A stretch of DNA of 35,000 nucleotides from Chrysomallon squamiferum. Its lineage: Eukaryota > Mollusca > Gastropoda > Neomphalida > Peltospiridae. Positions 34,624 to 35,000 of the stretch are shown here, in pieces. Every line of letters begins with the position of its first letter. Position 1 is the first letter of the stretch. The notes below the pieces were generated by a model, which worked only from the letters and a program-made list of their open reading frames with translations, had not been told where the DNA came from and made no database searches. The stretch spans positions 11,009,516 through 11,044,515 of the forward strand of contig CM022675.1 in the NCBI GenBank assembly GCA_012295275.1, written 5' to 3'. The position numbers and the translations under genes were made by a program.

Positions 34624-35000
34624 CAGATTTTATTCAACAATTTGTACCTTGTTCTTCTTATTATTATTGTAATTATTGCGGTCACTAGTAAAACTAATTT
34701 TGTAAATTGAGAAAGTATAATCTGTATATGCACACAGATGAAAATAATAATAATTTATCACTATAGTTTCTTAACAGGTTTTACTAAATAAATGGTAATC
34801 GTAACAGTAATATGTTTTTGCGTGAACAAATTTATAAAACTCTTCCTTAATTTCCATATATTAAAAACAACAAAGAAAAAACCTCAAACGTTTATTTATT
34901 TATTTCGTTAGTTAGTTTCGTTTTATTTATTTATTTGCTTATGCTTGTTCATTTATTTGTTTATTTATTTGTTTACAGATCCCTTTATATTTATTTACAA
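34622..35000. other. AT-rich sequence to window end
   Basis: Unique AT-rich sequence with TTTA units at 34892-34908 and 34924-35000. No gene. Confidence 0.5.

Overview
This is nuclear DNA from an animal. It is very AT-rich and packed with microsatellites: long pure (GA/CT)n, (AAT/ATT)n, (ACT/AGT)n, (AAAT)n and (AAAC)n tracts, and many poly(A) or poly(T) runs of 20 bases or more. One gene can be supported with confidence. It is a two-exon, central-class Hox gene on the minus strand at 28143-30390. Its homeodomain matches fly Antennapedia (Antp), as I know that sequence, at all but the last position. It also has a YPWM hexapeptide just before the splice junction and an SSY-type N-terminus. It lacks the UbdA peptide of Ubx/abd-A/Lox2/Lox4 and a Lox5-type tail. 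This points to a protostome Antp orthologue. A mollusc or another lophotrochozoan is my best guess at the organism, from gene type and repeat style only; that placement is inference.

Layout: 1-27400 holds no gene I can support. Simple-repeat blocks alternate with short, richer-GC unique islands at about 2690-3410, 4872-5465, 6472-6790, 8150-8570, 9362-9780, 10245-10545, 12668-13195, 16546-16920, 17664-18105, 19661-20610, 20781-21360, 21615-22030, 22850-23465 and 24690-25190. Some islands carry compact palindromes or motif pairs that look regulatory: an 18-bp palindrome, paired TGATTTATCG sites, a CRE, paired octamers, an NRF1-type site and several CACGTG palindromes. They are candidate cis-regulatory elements of an expanded Hox intergenic space. 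From about 27400 to 28142 lies the 3' flank of the Hox gene, including an unusual cluster of CCAAT, TTACGTAA and TTGCGCAA sites. Exon 2 is 28143-28390. The intron (28391-29840) contains (GAT)n, (AAAT)n and a pure 100-bp (GA)50 tract. Coding exon 1 is 29841-30390, preceded by a probable 3' splice site of a non-coding 5' exon. From 30480 to 35000 is the upstream side of the gene: a short TAAAAGGGTAT repeat, a TGATTGAT Hox/PBC-type site, a previously unremarked ~60-bp degenerate tandem repeat at about 32190-32520, then more microsatellites ending in a nested (AAT)n/(ATT)n hairpin.

I found no transposon protein, tRNA, rRNA, CRISPR array or second homeobox. All other long open frames are translations of simple repeats or antisense of the Hox exons.
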